Counted from the first letter of the stretch, positions 27,441-42,327 are shown. The stretch: DNA of 64,000 nt from Lethocerus indicus (GCA_019843655.1 JACDQD010000003.1:25346224-25410223); one strand, 5' to 3'. Numbers and translations: made by a program. The notes: a model not told the origin generated them from the sequence alone.

Positions 27441-27462
27441 GTAACACCGCGCACGGTGTTAC
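27441..27462. repeat. Perfect 9-bp stem-loop
   Basis: GTAACACCG (27441-27449), loop CGCA, and CGGTGTTAC (27454-27462) form an exact inverted repeat in a GC-rich island. It resembles a terminator, but this is animal DNA with no gene ending here, so no function is assigned. Confidence 0.65.
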
Positions 27463-29610
27463 GAAGAGACTAATTTTATGGGACGACTTATTGAGCCCTT
27501 GTATCGGGTTGGAGATAATTTAGTTAGCCGGTACGTGTATGTGACCCCGGCGCTCAGACGCGGGAGGGTATCAAAACTTGGGCGGGGGCTCATGTTCGCT
27601 GCGACTAATTCACTTGCGGTGCCGAGTTTCGAAATGCGGGGCCGATTTCAAAGTTAGCGGCGCCCATTGTGGGGCGCGATTTAGGTAAATTCATTTAGGC
27701 GGAGAGCTCCACCGGGGACCGACGAGACCGACTTAATGTCCCGCCCCGGGCAATAATTGAATACGCCAGTCAAATCCAACTCAGAATGGAATCTCTCCGC
27801 CTCTTTCGAATCCGGCAACGCCTCCTAAAGAACAGTAGTACTTTTAGGAGCTCGGAATTTAAACAAACTTCACGTCCTAGTTACTGACATAATCTACGTT
27901 CTATTCGTTCTTAGTGATGCACTTATTACTGTTGCCAGTACTAATGTCCAAAGTGTTATTATAATAGTGAAGATAGTACGATGTTGTGTATATTCCTATA
28001 TGTCCCTTAAGCATCACAGTATATTAGAAGTTGACGTCTGATCCGACATTCGTAGTTCATAAATTATTTATTACTTATTTATAAGATTTACCTACAGAAA
28101 ATCAAAACGGACACCCCTTAATGTAATATTGAGGCATATTCCTGACATTGACTCTCACCGTCCTTAATATTGTACTTTGTTGTTTAGATATCGATTATAA
28201 TAAGTACTCAATCATTATTTATTTGATTAACGGTTTTCCTTAAGAAAGTACACCAATATTTTTGTCTATATATGATTGCCATCACAGTATAATAGTTTTC
28301 TTTTCGTCTCTAATTAATTCATTTAATTGATTTAGTATTTAACATATTCTAATCCAGTGGGGAAAGTAATTTCGAGTCTTGCGGCTACAGAGAAGTGAGT
28401 TTTCTCTCTTACAGTTTTCGGCAGCCTGAATATTGCCTCGGGAAATATAAAATATGGAAAGCCTGATATTCCCGCTCTAAGGATAAAATGTTTTCGCACC
28501 TCACAACCAGAGCAATAAATGAGCGTGCTGGATTAAATTATGTTCGAAAAAACAATTTAGGGGGTCTTTTGATTAGTACAGTTCCTCGTTTATTATTATT
28601 GAGTAATAGGCGTGTAACGTATTTCACATATCTGTTGTACATAAATAAGCTAAAATCAATAAACACGACATGTTCAGTCAATTAATAATAACTATAGCCC
28701 TATTATTATCCAAAAAACTCGCATACTATTCTAAAAAGACACGGTCAATTACCGAATTCGGCTTACTGGTCTACAGACGTTGTACAATTTCCATTTCACC
28801 CGGTCCCGATGTGTGCGCGAACAAGGGGAGAAAATTAATCAAAGACCCGCACAATGGGCAGCGGGGCTTTCACCGAAGGAGGCCGCCCTCCAGCCGGCGG
28901 TAGAGGCTATTTCGTAATACGGTAGAGAGTAAGAGAAAGGCGGTCCGATTCGCAAAATAATAGTGGGCATAACGAAGTCCGGAGCCGTTTGTTGAGAGGC
29001 GGTGTGCGGCGCTGGGGTTCACCCCATTTGGCAGAGGTGGGCCGGTCCCACGAGTCATTAGGCAGAGCTTTTCTGAAATAATAAACCACCCGAAACCCCC
29101 TCGCAACCCGTGAAAATGTGTGGCCCCACTAGCTCGTACAGAATATTTTTGCCGCCTCTTAAATACGAAAATTTAAGCCGACTCGGAAAGTATTTCGCAA
29201 ATAAGTTTTAAAGATACTTTGCAGTAAAAATATTGGATATATTACGTTCCGAAAGCATAAGCATTCCGAAATTCGCTTGGCTGAAAATGTCTGCGAAATT
29301 TTTTGAATGACGATTTCTCCTCTTGAAATAATTTCTCGATATTTATTTATTTATCATCGAGAAATTGTTATCACAGCGAAATCATAGATCATTAAATTAA
29401 AACAAACTTTCACGCTGAACTCTTTTATAAGATAAATATTCTATAAATTTATACATTTATAAAATACTGGCAATGTAAACGAAGAATCAATGAACAGTTC
29501 TAATAATGAAGTTTTAAACTTATAAATCTCTTATATATTTATTTATATTAAATGTGAGACCTTAACGTCTTTATCGAATTTAATTTTACTCAGAATCAAG
29601 ATTAATATGA

Positions 29611-29858
29611 TTTTTTTATAACCTTTTATTTTTTTGTACAATCAACTACATCTAGTTATTGGTATAAATGTTGAATGTTTTGTTTTTTCGACGTGAATGT
29701 TTCGATAAAAGAGACCACCAATGATGCCACTTTTGTCACAGCAGCTTAAGGTCTAAGAAAATCTAGGCCAGTGGCGTTTAAGCCGACGCGGGGGGGGGGA
29801 TAATGGATGGGTAAGAGAGGAATTCGATAGTTGTATTTGATAGTGGAGAAAACTGTGT
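29611..29858 (-). mobile_element. 3'-end fragment of a Jockey-type non-LTR retrotransposon (second copy)
   Basis: This matches the 3' end of the element at 47880-48626 in the same orientation. A T-rich tract at 29611 corresponds to the A-tail. It is followed by gtacaatcaacta, by taaaagagaccacc, by a 23-base exact match starting ctaggccagtggcgtttaag (29763 here, 48141 in the other copy), and by ataatggatgggtaa. Only about 250 bp remain, so it is severely 5'-truncated and keeps just the last codons and 3' UTR. It has a single 3' UTR unit where the other copy has two, and an insertion containing ten G at 29790-29799. I found no clear target-site duplication, and the right border is approximate. 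Confidence 0.75.
29790..29799. repeat. G10 homopolymer
   Basis: Ten G follow GACGC inside the retroelement fragment. The other copy lacks this insertion and reads aagccggataatgg at the same place. Confidence 0.85.
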
Positions 29859-30984
29859 TGCATCTATTTAGACGGTTCGTTTTGTGGGTGAAACTGGCGG
29901 GCCACGAATAGGCAGTTGGAGTGAGTGGGAATAGGGGAAGACTTTAAAACTGTTATCGGGCAGCCGTTTGAGGACCGGGCGGTAGCGCTTCCTCAGCCAG
30001 CGGTAAAATACCTCATCTTTTGTGGGGTCCGCGTGTCGCTATCACCGCCGCCGCCCTATCTGTCGCCTCGGCCATCCGCGCTGGGAGTCGGGTCGCGCGT
30101 CGGAGAGGGGACGGACTCGATAACTCTCCTCCGCAGCCAATATCTGGCGCCCCTTCGTGATGACCCCGCCGTTTCACCCCGCGCTGACAAAGTATCAATT
30201 TGCGCCCCCTCCGACCCCATCCATAAAGGGGCGCAGATAAGGTGATGAAAAATCTTTCGCGAGATTTTGGAAACTTGAAACTCTCGCCCACCGGGGGTCT
30301 TATTGAGGCATTTTTCAACAGTGACGGCGGAGGCGTCTTATACAAATATCCCCTCTACATATTGCCGCTTCAAAATATTTCTACTACAGACATATCAATT
30401 TTAAGTGTTAAAATGAAACACTTATAACTGAACTCAGTTGTACTCAGAAAGAATTTTGAAGCGCTATTAATTATTGATTCAAAATTAAAATATGTTATAC
30501 TGATATTTTCAAATGAATTACAATTTGAAGCTTACTTGCTAGCATAATCGCCCTTAATATTTTTGGAAATAATGTACTTTTAACCTACATCTATTATGTG
30601 CATTTTGTTCTAAATACCTAAAATTTAGTGTCTCTTGATATTTTTGTATGACTTAATAAGGTTTAGTTAAAAACGTCAGTTACTAATACGGAAGAAAGAA
30701 GTAAAAGATATTAAAATGTTGAAAATGTTAAATTGTGATTTCTATCTGGACAGAGCACACTGTACCACTGTGGAGTTGTTTGTTTCTTAATGGAGGGCTT
30801 AAAATATTGAGCGAGTCCGCGATATAGAAATCCCGACCATTAGGCGCATACCATTGGACAGGGGTTAGACCTTATTGGGGGGTGGGAAACGCCGTCATAA
30901 TTGAATTATACCCGCCCACCGAACCGACAATAAGCGAAAAGTTTTCGCTGGGATTTTCGCCGGTCTAACAAGAAAACTTTCTGA

Positions 30985-30994
30985 CCCCCCCCCC
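30985..30994. repeat. C10 homopolymer
   Basis: Ten C run into a CT-rich tract inside a GC-rich island. It is a simple repeat. Confidence 0.8.
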
Positions 30995-33979
30995 TCTCCC
31001 ACCAATCGAAAGACGACCTATTAATAATGAGGGGGATCGTTCCCTCTCGGGAAAATCCAATATCTGGAAAATAGTTTTAGTCATGTAATAGTGTGAGTGT
31101 ACAGGTACAGGGCGCCGGGCCGGTGGAAGTCTATGTGCCGACCAATTGAGTCCCGGGGCTTTGAGGGTTCGACTTATTGGATCATCTTTTGTGCTTCGTT
31201 TAACTCAGTAAAGGCCGTTGATGCGGCGGTGGGTTGGGGGTGCGCCCCTGTGTGTCCCGGATAACTCTATCTTTAGTTTCTCCTGTTTCTCTCTCCCTCG
31301 CTCTTTCTTTTCCACTTTCTTCTCATTTCTTCGAATCACTGCCTTCCGTACTACACCGATCGTTTTATTCGGTTATCTTTACACTGTCCTTTCAATTAAT
31401 GTCATTCCTCATCCTTCTTACCAGGTACACTAGAGCGTTTACCAGAATGGAACATAAGTAGCTCTGTTTTAAAATCTGTCGATTTTCTCTTCATATCTTG
31501 TCATAAATTCTCGATATCATAGCGTATTTACTGGGCTTCCTGTAATTTGATGATTGCCAGAATTTCAATCATAGTTCAATTTTGGTTACTCCGATGATCA
31601 TACTGGGAAATATAATTAGGCGTATCAAACTCCATGTGATGCCAATCATAATATTAGTAAGCCATGTGCCAATACCAGAGCACCGATAGATTAATTCCAA
31701 CACTCAATTAGATGTCACCAATTGAGTCGATCTTAATTAAATCGAGAATCATTTTAAACAACTGTAAACTGACTTTATCATACATAACAACATACACAAT
31801 CTGTAAGTTCATTTCTGTTGAGTGAAAAAGAAAAATGAATCAGCAATCGAATGTATTAGAAACCAATATAAAGTTAAATTAATCGAATAACTTCAAATTA
31901 CATAAATTTTCATTGTAGGTAACTTACATTATGGTTTCCGAAATTCTGTATTCATTTAAAAACTCCACGCATAGTTTTTATTTTAAGACGATATACTCCA
32001 AGAGTGGTGCTAAATTTATTTACCGACCACACTGAAGTTCATTTCTGATAAATACAGTGATACGGCGTACAATATACAGTGATAAATGATCTACCGAGAT
32101 ATTTAAGGTTAAATGTAAACCATGAAGTAATAACGTAATAAGGGTACATCCATTGGAGACAAATATTACTCCCAACGTGTAAACATAATTTACTTTAATA
32201 AATCATTTTCCAGGATATCGTTCCAAAGATGCTACTTAGCCAGGTGGTAACGTCGACGTCGTGAGAATTGAATATGGATTTAAAAATAATAAACCGTCGT
32301 ATTCGAGTTGCAGAACGGAGTACGAATTTGAGAATAATGGCCGAGCGCCGTAAATCTTATTCAAGATTTTGCCCGTGTAATTTAATTTCAGGATCCGTTG
32401 GCGGAAGCCCCCTCCGGCCTCGCAATATTATTAGAGCTCTTGATTACAAAAAATATATTCCGCTCGACTTTCCTACTAAAGAGTTGGATGGAGGAGGGGC
32501 ACCAGGGTGGGGGCGGGGGTTGGAAACTTAAATTGCTCTTTTGATTCGCAAAAGGACCGACGTTGCAATAACCGGTCGCTCGCTCGACGCGCGCTCGCCC
32601 CTAGCCCTGGCTCCTCTGCTGGGTTCTTACAGCCTCTTTTAAATTATGCAACGCAATACCGATATTGCTTCCTCTTGGTGGCTCCCTCTAGCAATTAGTG
32701 CAATTAATTCAAATTGTATAATTCATCCTTGCCCTTTTATCTGCCACTCCAGCCTGGAAATGTAAGTTTTTAAGTCGTCGCCTTTTTTAATTCATTTAAC
32801 AACTTCCCTGACACATATAACTCAGATATATGAGCTCTGTCTACTATTTGTATTATATATCGTAAGGTTTTGTACATTTCTCTTATTGTAATTACCGGTA
32901 ATTCTCTTGGTGTTGGTGAATATCAAAATATTTTTTCTCATTGAATAGCTTTTCCTCTTAAAAGCGATATGAATATTTCAACAGCTTTTCCCTTAATATA
33001 TTAAGGTGGCCACGCACGTCGGGCCACTAATAATCCGTCATATTTTATTAATAAAAGATAATTATTCTGATGCGAGAACGTTCTTCATTCATTGTGACAT
33101 AATTTAAGCCGACGGGGGGTCGATGAGACATATGGCGATGTTGGAACCCGGGCCTATAAATCTGGCTGCACTCTGCGTTAAATTAAATCGGACTTATAAT
33201 TAGGTTCGGCGGTGACTTGAACTTGAGATTCGTCCGACGGTGTTTGTGTGGTGTTGGGGGTGGGGTGGGGGTTGACGTTGAATAATCGGCGATGTGGATA
33301 AGCCGGCCTCTAAATCTAACAACATCTGTCCCTGACAGCCAATATTCGGACACATCATTTGGTATTTATCGAAATACATTTCAATACCTTTCCCACCGGG
33401 TATATATTCGACTGTATTTTTCGATTTCATTATTCATTGGGTGTAGTAACGCTGAAACTCCCTATAGCCACCTTAATAAATTTTCCTGGATATTAAATTG
33501 GCTTTTACCGTTGAGCAAAAAATTCACCTTCCTCTTTTTTGTTTTATTGCCGAATTATTTTAGGTAAACGTAAGCTGGAATATCCTGTTAGCTGGGCAAT
33601 TGATATAGTTATATGTATGTTCCGTAAGAACTAGTAATATTCATTGGTCATCAGGAGGGATGATCATGGAAGAATATCTATTCATCGAGGAATCAATAAT
33701 CACCGATTATCTCCAGTTATTGAATCCGTAAAGATTCATAAATTGAAAAAAAACGAATAGAAGCGTGCATAGGACGATATAAGCGAGTGCAGGTCGACAA
33801 GAGATAATAAAGCGGATAATATTCCACAAACTCGCGGATCCACAAGTACGTGTCTTAGTATGTATATTTAAAAAGATCCTTATGTACTGGCAATTACGGT
33901 AGTTGTGTACGATAAATTGGCGACCGTTTGTAACGAACGATGTTGACGGACTGTACATATTGGAATTATTTTTTCTCAA

Positions 33980-34600
33980 TTGTTACGATATGGCAAACCG
34001 AACTCCGGATACGGACTGTGAAGGACGGACGTGGCGAACGGTGGCGATGATCTTCACCGATACGTTCAGTAGGGGAAATGTTGGGCAGCAGGATAATACC
34101 AGAGTGGGGCGGAGATAGGGCTTATATCTGGCCCGGGGCCACGGGGTTCCCAGCTCCCCGAACAAATCTGTTACCACTTTGTGCTTTGCGACCCTGCGCG
34201 GATTAGGGGCCGATATTCAATTGCCCGAGCCCCCCCCCCCCCCGGCCATACCCCAGCGTCTATCCTTATCGGGCCACCCTCGGCCTGTCGTCGGTGGGGC
34301 GGTGCCCCGTACGCGATAAAAGGAAAATCAAGATAAGCGTCCTGACACAGAGCCGGGGGTTTATTCAATAACGTGTCCTTTGCCTCCCCAATAATACGTA
34401 CGGTGGATAAGAGAATGTCATGCGGGCAGCGCCGATATAGGACGCGCGCTGTTGGATTGCGTCGCCGGGAGCGGCTCGGAAGAGCTCAAGTAGGATTTAT
34501 TGCTTGCGTTTACGGTTGGCCGGCCACCGTTAAGGTCATTCTGTGATTCGACCGAGTGTGCTAGTCGTCCGTCCCCATTTCGTATCGAATCCTCATCGGC
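33980..34600. other. GC-rich intronic island containing a C14 run
   Basis: This is a dense GC/CpG block. Fourteen C occur at 34230-34243. No open frame in it shows a domain. It could be regulatory, or merely compositional. Confidence 0.35.
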
Positions 34601-37600
34601 AACAACATATATTGGGAAATATTTAATTCTTTAAAAGAATTAGAAATGGTATATACTTCGGTGACCACCTACCCACGTTAATTCAAAGAACAAAAGTCAT
34701 TATGTGAAAAAAAATTTCCATTATAGAAATTGAAGTGTAATGAAATATCCTTTGCGACCGGATTCGAAAATCAAACTACGCGAATTTCCCGCTGTGAATT
34801 AAATTAATTGTATCTCAGGCAAGAATCTGTATGAATGATATTGATGGCGCGCCCCCTAACTGATATGTGAACTAATTATTACTATTTTCCTGTATTATCA
34901 AATTCGAGATAATTCATTTGTCCCATTCGCTCGATTGTCGCAGAATCAAGTTTCTTGGAACTGAAATCTGATTATAATAGACCAATCTAGGGTCACTATA
35001 TTTAATTGGGCTCAAATAATGCAGCGGAAAGGGCCCGATGTAATGAGGCTAAAATTTGAAGCGCGTGTCTCCCATTCAGTGTTAAATTGTCCTTCCCCGT
35101 TGCGCATTTTCCCGCGCACGTTCCCGTCTCCAATTGGCTATGAAAAACTGGAAGTCATTAAACAAATTCGAGGTCCGCAAGCCCCAATCCCCGTCCTTAT
35201 AATTGAGACATTGTCGTCACCCGGACAATGGCTCGCTGATGACTCAGAATTATCCCTTGTTTCTCTATCGATTCATCCCCCTTCTCGTGGCAATTCAAAG
35301 CAATTACTATTCTGTTTTGCCCGCTGTAAGCAATTTATTTATTTTTCGGTTAAAATCGAGTCTACCTTCCGTTCTTTGCCAATATTACAAACTAGTATCA
35401 TTCGTTTATCCATTAGTTATTCTACTATCCGTACGTGGACTAATATGAAATCGATTCAAATGGACGTAATGCGTGTTTCTACATAAATTAACGTTATTTT
35501 CATTACGCTATAAATTTGCTCCGGTTCTAAGAATGCAGTTATTCTGCACGGTTTTTCATATAAACTCACCAAAAATCGTCGTTACATATTATCACCTCCA
35601 TTCCAATTAAAAACTGCTAACAGTACTATTTTACTCGTGCCCCGTTTGGTCCGGTGTAATATTCAATTGTTAATTTATTACCGATTTGTAGACTTAACTT
35701 TCCAAGAATATTTAAATAAGAAATATGTTATTCTATTTCAAAATTGTGTACGACGGTTTTATTATCCAGTTAGGACCCATTTGATGCAATGTTTCCAAAT
35801 AAGTCTGTCATCGCGGGGTCAAGATGGATGGAACTGTAACTGACATCGTATTCATCCGAGAACCGGTTCTATTAACAGCCCGAGTTCGAATGAATAATTT
35901 ATTTGCATGTGTGTCTCGCGGGGTCAGTTTATTGGCGGTTCGACCTCCGGAGGGGGCGGAACAATAGTGGCCGGGGGGCGGCGGCCTATCTGTCCCTGGG
36001 AGGGAGTTCCATCTCCGATTCAACCCCAAGTGATATCGTCAAACACCGCCGGCGGGCCCTTTTGTACATTCATCAGCGGCATATTGTCGGGCGGAGGGGC
36101 CGTTTAAAAATATTAGCCCCAGCCCGGGCCGGCCCCAATCAATGGCCGGATTGTAGCCGATGAATCGCTATTTAACGCCATTAAATATATTGCCACTGGA
36201 GCGATCGTTCCGATTGGGAACAAAAGGGCTTCGCCCACGTTTGTAATGATCCGACTAAACAATTGAGTCCTCCCGCAGAACTCTTTTCCCATCCAATAAT
36301 TTACATTTCGTCTGCGGTCCCCGATCTAATAACTGCGATTTAAATACTAATGACCGCCATTCCCTCGATTATTGTGGTGGATGTCAGAAAACGGAATACG
36401 GAAAATTTATTCCACGAACGCTATTTTCTACATCTTGAATAATCAGGTTCTCCCATAGTCCCCATATTGTGCTTAAGGTCGCGTCTTTGAACAGGTGCAC
36501 ATTTAGACTAATCGAAATTCATTAACTATTATTAAAAAAAAAGTTTAACGCCAGTAAAATTATACAACACAGAAAGTTATAAAACACAAGAGGCAATCTA
36601 ATTTGAATATTATAAGGATAAATTATATTTAATTAGTTGGATTAACTGCGTACATTGTAGGTTTGAGATGTGTTAAAGGAATACGATTGGTCAGAATTAA
36701 CTAAGGGTTGTTTCTTTGAAAAAATTAATTGGTAAAAACGACTCCGAATGTTAGAGATGGATTTATAAAGTCTGATAATTGAGTTGTCACTACCAGAAGC
36801 TGACAGCACTGACAAATTACTCAAAAATAATATCGCGGACGGGAGTCCATAGAGTTTTATTTCTTCTTTTTTAATTTGGAGAAAGGGGAAAAAAAGGGAT
36901 ATCCGATTGGGGGGATGTCACCTGCGAAATGACGAGGTAGGTCGTTTTACATGTTTCTGTGTAAAGGCCTATCACGTTTTTTATTTTACATAAATCTATT
37001 CAAAATTTCAATGAAGAGACGTTCAGTTGTTGGTATGTTCGACTGTTTTTACTTTTAATTCTGTCTAAGTGTACAAAGAGGTGAACGTTAATGATATTCA
37101 TAGGATACTGAAACCGTAGTAATTTTTTAATTTTGCTGACGTTAACCATATCTGACAACTAGCTATGAACGTTTTTGGTAAACGCGAGTTGTTTGGATTG
37201 TCTCTAGTGCGATTTTCTATCTCCATTCTGGGCTCTTTCTATATTTATTAGTAATAGAGTTAGTTACTTTAGTCCTCGTATATCGTGACTATTATATTTC
37301 CCAATTTATTTTATTGTATTTGCAATTTTAATGGCGGTAATTTGAGCGGTGTATCGCTAATAGCCTTTTAGTTTAAAAGTAATGAGAGGCGGGGTTCGTT
37401 AAGCCGACTATTGTTTCCCCCGATAAGAGAGAATCCAGTCCCAGGTCTTTATCAATTACATAGTGCAATGAGCCTCCCTTTTCATTCGGACAATTGTCCA
37501 ATTCTAATAATACCCGTCCCCCGCCCATTTTATATTGTCCACCTTTCAACGCTTGACAATAGGGAATCGAATCAAAGTGGCAGATGGTCTAGTCCGGAGC

Positions 37601-40600
37601 TAGACTTGAGGCGAATTTTAATGAAGCCTAGTAATCGGGTTGCAACTTCATCTAGGAAATCTTCTATTGCCCGAATGTAATCACTTTAAATTCCCATTTA
37701 TATCTCTTAGACTCCGACCCCCTCAAGGTTTCTCACGATAAATGTTTCAGCGGTCAATATGCACGAGTGAAAAACAGAATTTTCATTTATTGAACAGACC
37801 ACGAGATATGAAAACGACGACGCCACAGATCCCATCTGAGATATAAGAAAGATATGAATTGTGCCGCGGCGGTGGATGGTCGAGGGAGCGTTGCACCGGT
37901 CCCCGCATAAGGCGCCGGCCAGAATAAATCCACTGCCGCTGAAAACTTAAACCATTATAGCTTTTACTAGCCTGGCCCCGAAGTCCCGGCTCCCGCCTAC
38001 CCTTAGCGGGCTTAATGGACTTAAAAGAACATTAGAACTTCGAAAAGAGCAATATATCCTCGGGGCAAAAGGTAGAGCCCGACTTCTGATACCTACATGA
38101 CACAAAGTTCCCAGTTCCAGTTTATGTACCATTTCATTGTACAAATACAGTTTAGAAGATATTAAGTAATAGTAAGCTAATCAAACTGCCCGATCGGTCT
38201 TCCCACAACTATGATTTGTACTTGTATCTCCATTTCAATGAAATATTTACAATTGTATAGTTACAGAGAACCAATTTTCAGAAAATTATATTTCCCATAC
38301 AACCCAGTTTGTTATAAAAGTAATAAGAACGTGGTCCTGAAAAATACTCATTTGTCTTTAATCGCCTACTTTCTAATCTGTCTTAAAGCTGGATCCTAGG
38401 ATAGATCCATATATAATACCCTATAACGACTAATACCCTATATCCGGCACAGTATGATAGAAAGCAATATTTATTTCACGCGGTATGCATTATTTCAAGA
38501 AACATATATTTCGTGTCGTTCAATTATTATATACAAGAATATGGGGCCATGCCCTGTCTATAACTTTTTAAACTCGTTTTATTCAACTACGCGCTCTGAG
38601 AGTTCCCTTCGGCTAATATAAATCGTTTAGTTGTTAGAACAATTCATTTTAATTTCTTGACAAATTGCCCTGAAGTTGAAACGAAAGATTTATAAGAGCG
38701 GGTCCGAAGGTAAAAAAGCCGAGCCGGCGGCTCTGTGCGCGGCTATTGTTCTCGTTATGCCCCCTTTTAGGGGAAGGTCCTCGAGGGTGTGTTTTAGCCG
38801 GCACCCCAAGGCCGACCACCGCTAACGACTCTGTCCTTATCGCGCCCATATTTATCGCCGGCCAACCCTTCTGTCTTTTTTCGGCTTCCTCCCCTTCTTG
38901 CACCCTAACAATGCGGAAAATTGAAATTTATGTCGGGCGTCGTTACCGGCTCGCGTCGGCTGTGCGGTGGCCGCAGCCCTCCGCAGACCGCCGAAGTCTC
39001 CCCCGGGTTTGGAATAATAACGGGATACCCTTGCCTGCACTCTGAAAGCTTTCGCTCTGAAGAATTCAAAGGGTGCAGGGTTTGGGTTTATTGGAATTGC
39101 CAGAGGGGTACGAATTACTGGAATGCTACCGAGTTACTCCCAATGTTTAACTTTCTACTTTAAAATCTGTTCTTATTTAATGGGATACAAGGATATTCCA
39201 CCACCTAGGGCTAGCGACGTCTGTGCTCATAGGTGTGGTCGCCGAGTTTTCAGAACGGTCCTTTACCTCGTAATTATTTCATGATTCGTTGCGCATAGCT
39301 TACATAACTTGTGAATTGTCATTCGGAATTGATGTTGGGAAAGTAGATCCTCGTTTCTATTGTAACCAGCTATAAACCATAGCAATCCTTAGCTCGACAA
39401 GGTTCAGCTAGTAACCAAAGTCAGTGTCTATTCCATAAAATAAGTTCAGCTACTTAACAACTTATGTTACTAAAGTAATAATATCTTTTCTGAGTACGAA
39501 ATTCAATATCAAACTGGTCTTTAATAAACGATAATTCTTCTGAACTTCTGTCACAAGCCAATTAGCATGGAATTTCATAAGCCCGTCGGCTCTTTTATTT
39601 CTTTTCATAACGAAATTGGAGTTACCAGTTTAGCGACTAGCAGTACGGGACCTTGGTTAGGGCGAAAAAATTGCTTATAACACGCTAAAATATAATTGAG
39701 AATTTCAGTTTCCCCCAAAAAAATTATGAAATATTAAAAGTCATTCAATTAGTTTGAATATTTTAAACAAAAAGTTGTGCTTTGCATTGTTCGTACAAAC
39801 ACTTTTTTCAATAAATTCCATGAAAATTGACTAAATACAGCAGTTTGGAGGATTCCGAATGAATGCTTTGCGCAGTGAAATAACACTGAACAGTGGACTG
39901 CAATTTATCTAATGAAATCTGAAAACATTTGGTAACATTTAGTAGATGAACTTATTCGATAATTTGAAATTCAATTTGTTAATCTCTTCATGCGAAATTC
40001 GTAATTTCGTTTTATTTTGTGTTGGGAAACATTCAAAATATAGTCTTAAACAATTGTTTCGCCCTGAAAAGGCCCTGATAGAAAATAATTTCAGAAATAG
40101 ATGTCATATTTTCAGGATATTACAAATTAAAAATAGAATTTCGTGACCTTTAAAAATTGTTCTTTTTATATTCTTTTCACATCAAAGGAGTTTCGTTTTC
40201 GTATGTAATTGCTTTGTGTACGTGACAGAAACTACTAAGTGATGAGAAGAAAACAAAGTTCAGATAAAGTTGGCAATCAGGTAGAAATAAGATTTTTGCC
40301 AAATTCGGTATCGTTTATTCGTTATTAAAATTCGAAAATTCTTCTGATTGAGTTCTTTCTGTCTTATCGATGGAAATTCCGTCCTTTGAATTCTCCGCTT
40401 TAATCACGAAGATTATTGGAATATTTTGTTTTGTTTGTTGACGCCGAATAACTTGTTACACGAACTAAAAGAGCGGACTGAAAGTAGGAATGTTTGCCTT
40501 TTTCTAAGTTATCGGGCGAACTGGACTTTAGCGAATCCATTTGGAATAATATTTCGTGCCGAAATAAAACCAGATATAATAACAAGTCAAAAGAGAAAAA

Positions 40601-41335
40601 AATTGTATTTGGCTTCTGAGTAATTTTGGTCGCCTGTTTCGTTTAAACAGATATTTAACAGAGGCGCTTAAATCTTAGTTGCAGAAACATGATTTCTAAG
40701 GAAATTTAATCAGGATGCCTGTTATTTCGTATTCAGCTTAGTAGTGAATTTACACAGAAACCTTTGTGGCGGTAACCCAATCTTCTGAGGGGAATAGACC
40801 TACAATAACGTACACTAAAGTACTTTATATTATAAAATCCTATAAATTATCCTACGGTCACGAGTTTGAATAACATTAAACATTTATTGAATATATCTGT
40901 ATCCACAGCATTGCGATTATGTCGCATATCATTAACTATGTAATTATTTCAATTATTCTAAACTTTCTTGTAATTAAATCCTTCGAAATATCTGTATAAT
41001 GTAGCGGTCACGTCCTTAAAATGCGCTACCAAAACAAATATATTAGCGCTACGCCAAACTAATTAACATATACTCGCAGATTTATGACACAGAGGCTTGA
41101 GTAAATCGGTAACTATATTAATTATCCTGTAGATTTTAAGTGTATATATAAACACTAAGAATATACTAATTAAAAACAACAAGTCCAAAAATATTAATAA
41201 ATTTTTAGAATAAGAATTGAATTGCCCGATAGCCTTAAACCAATTGTGGGCTGCCCATGTAAAACTCCCAGCCGGCATTGTCTTCCGCGTCATAAAAGCC
41301 GATTTGTACCCCGACCCGCGCGTTTCCCTTGTTCG

Positions 41336-41390
41336 CTCCCTCACTCTCTCCCTTGCTCTATCCCTCCCTCCCACTCTCTCACTCTCTCTG
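41336..41390. repeat. CT-rich simple repeat
   Basis: This is a run of CTCACTCTCTC-like and CCCTCCCTCCC-like units. The opposite strand is purine-rich and accounts for the arginine/glutamate-rich open frame at 41063-41374. Confidence 0.8.
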
Positions 41391-42327
41391 TGTTTCGGCC
41401 CGTTCCCAGTTCCAGTTCCGGACCCGGCTAAATCGTCATTTGCATATTTATCGCGGCAGGAGGAGGGAGGATGATATCTTATTGTTTATAGAGCCCGCCA
41501 AGTCTCTCCACCAGCCCTGCAAGAGACAATTATTTGCATGTTGATTATTCGCCCCCACCAATACCGACCAATAGCGAGACCCGCAGTGTCGATTGTTAGC
41601 GAAAACCGCCGCCTGATCCGTAAAATATTATGCCGTTTGTCTTAATAGCCCGCCGCCAATTGGAATGGGAATAAATTCGGGTAGAAAGCACAAAATTTAA
41701 TCTGACCCATCATAAATTACGGTGGGGCCTGGGGAGAAGACTTGCAATTTAATATCGCGGAAAAGGGTATTATTTAAAGCCCGAGTGGATGAAAATTATT
41801 TTAAACATTTCTCCGACCCCAGCGGGGCTGTTCCCGTTATAGATTATTTGAATTTTTGGTTCTAAAACTTGTGTTTCTTAGAACTTTTACAACACCCTTT
41901 GGATAAATAATATTGATGCCTATGTTCAGGTAGCCTGACTAAAATTGAACCCACGATTTTCACAAGTAATAGTAAGTCGTTTACCTGCACAAGAACCTGA
42001 ATAACTTATTAAGGAATATATATTAACAAGAAATATCTTATCAAGAACCTAATACAAAGTTAGCTCCATTGTTGACTTCAGTGGCAGAAGTCCCGAATTT
42101 ATTCAACTCCGACTTTCCACTGGGCCTATACAGTCGTCTTCAGTAAATCCCCTCTTTGTATTCTCTGCGGGGATCTGAAAAGCGGATAATTTGCATGCCC
42201 GGCCTAAAAGAGGGGAGAGGGATACGGGGAATAAAAAACTTGGGCAAAAACCTGGCAACCCTCGTTGCAGTGAAAGAAAAGGGCTGCATCTTAACAAAGC
42301 AGAAAGGAAGAACGCCCGGGAGAAGAC

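Noticed and set aside
35019..35486. 155-codon + strand open frame, the longest in the window
   Set aside because: Its residue makeup is random-like, it has no motif and no conserved block, and a second frame is also open across it.
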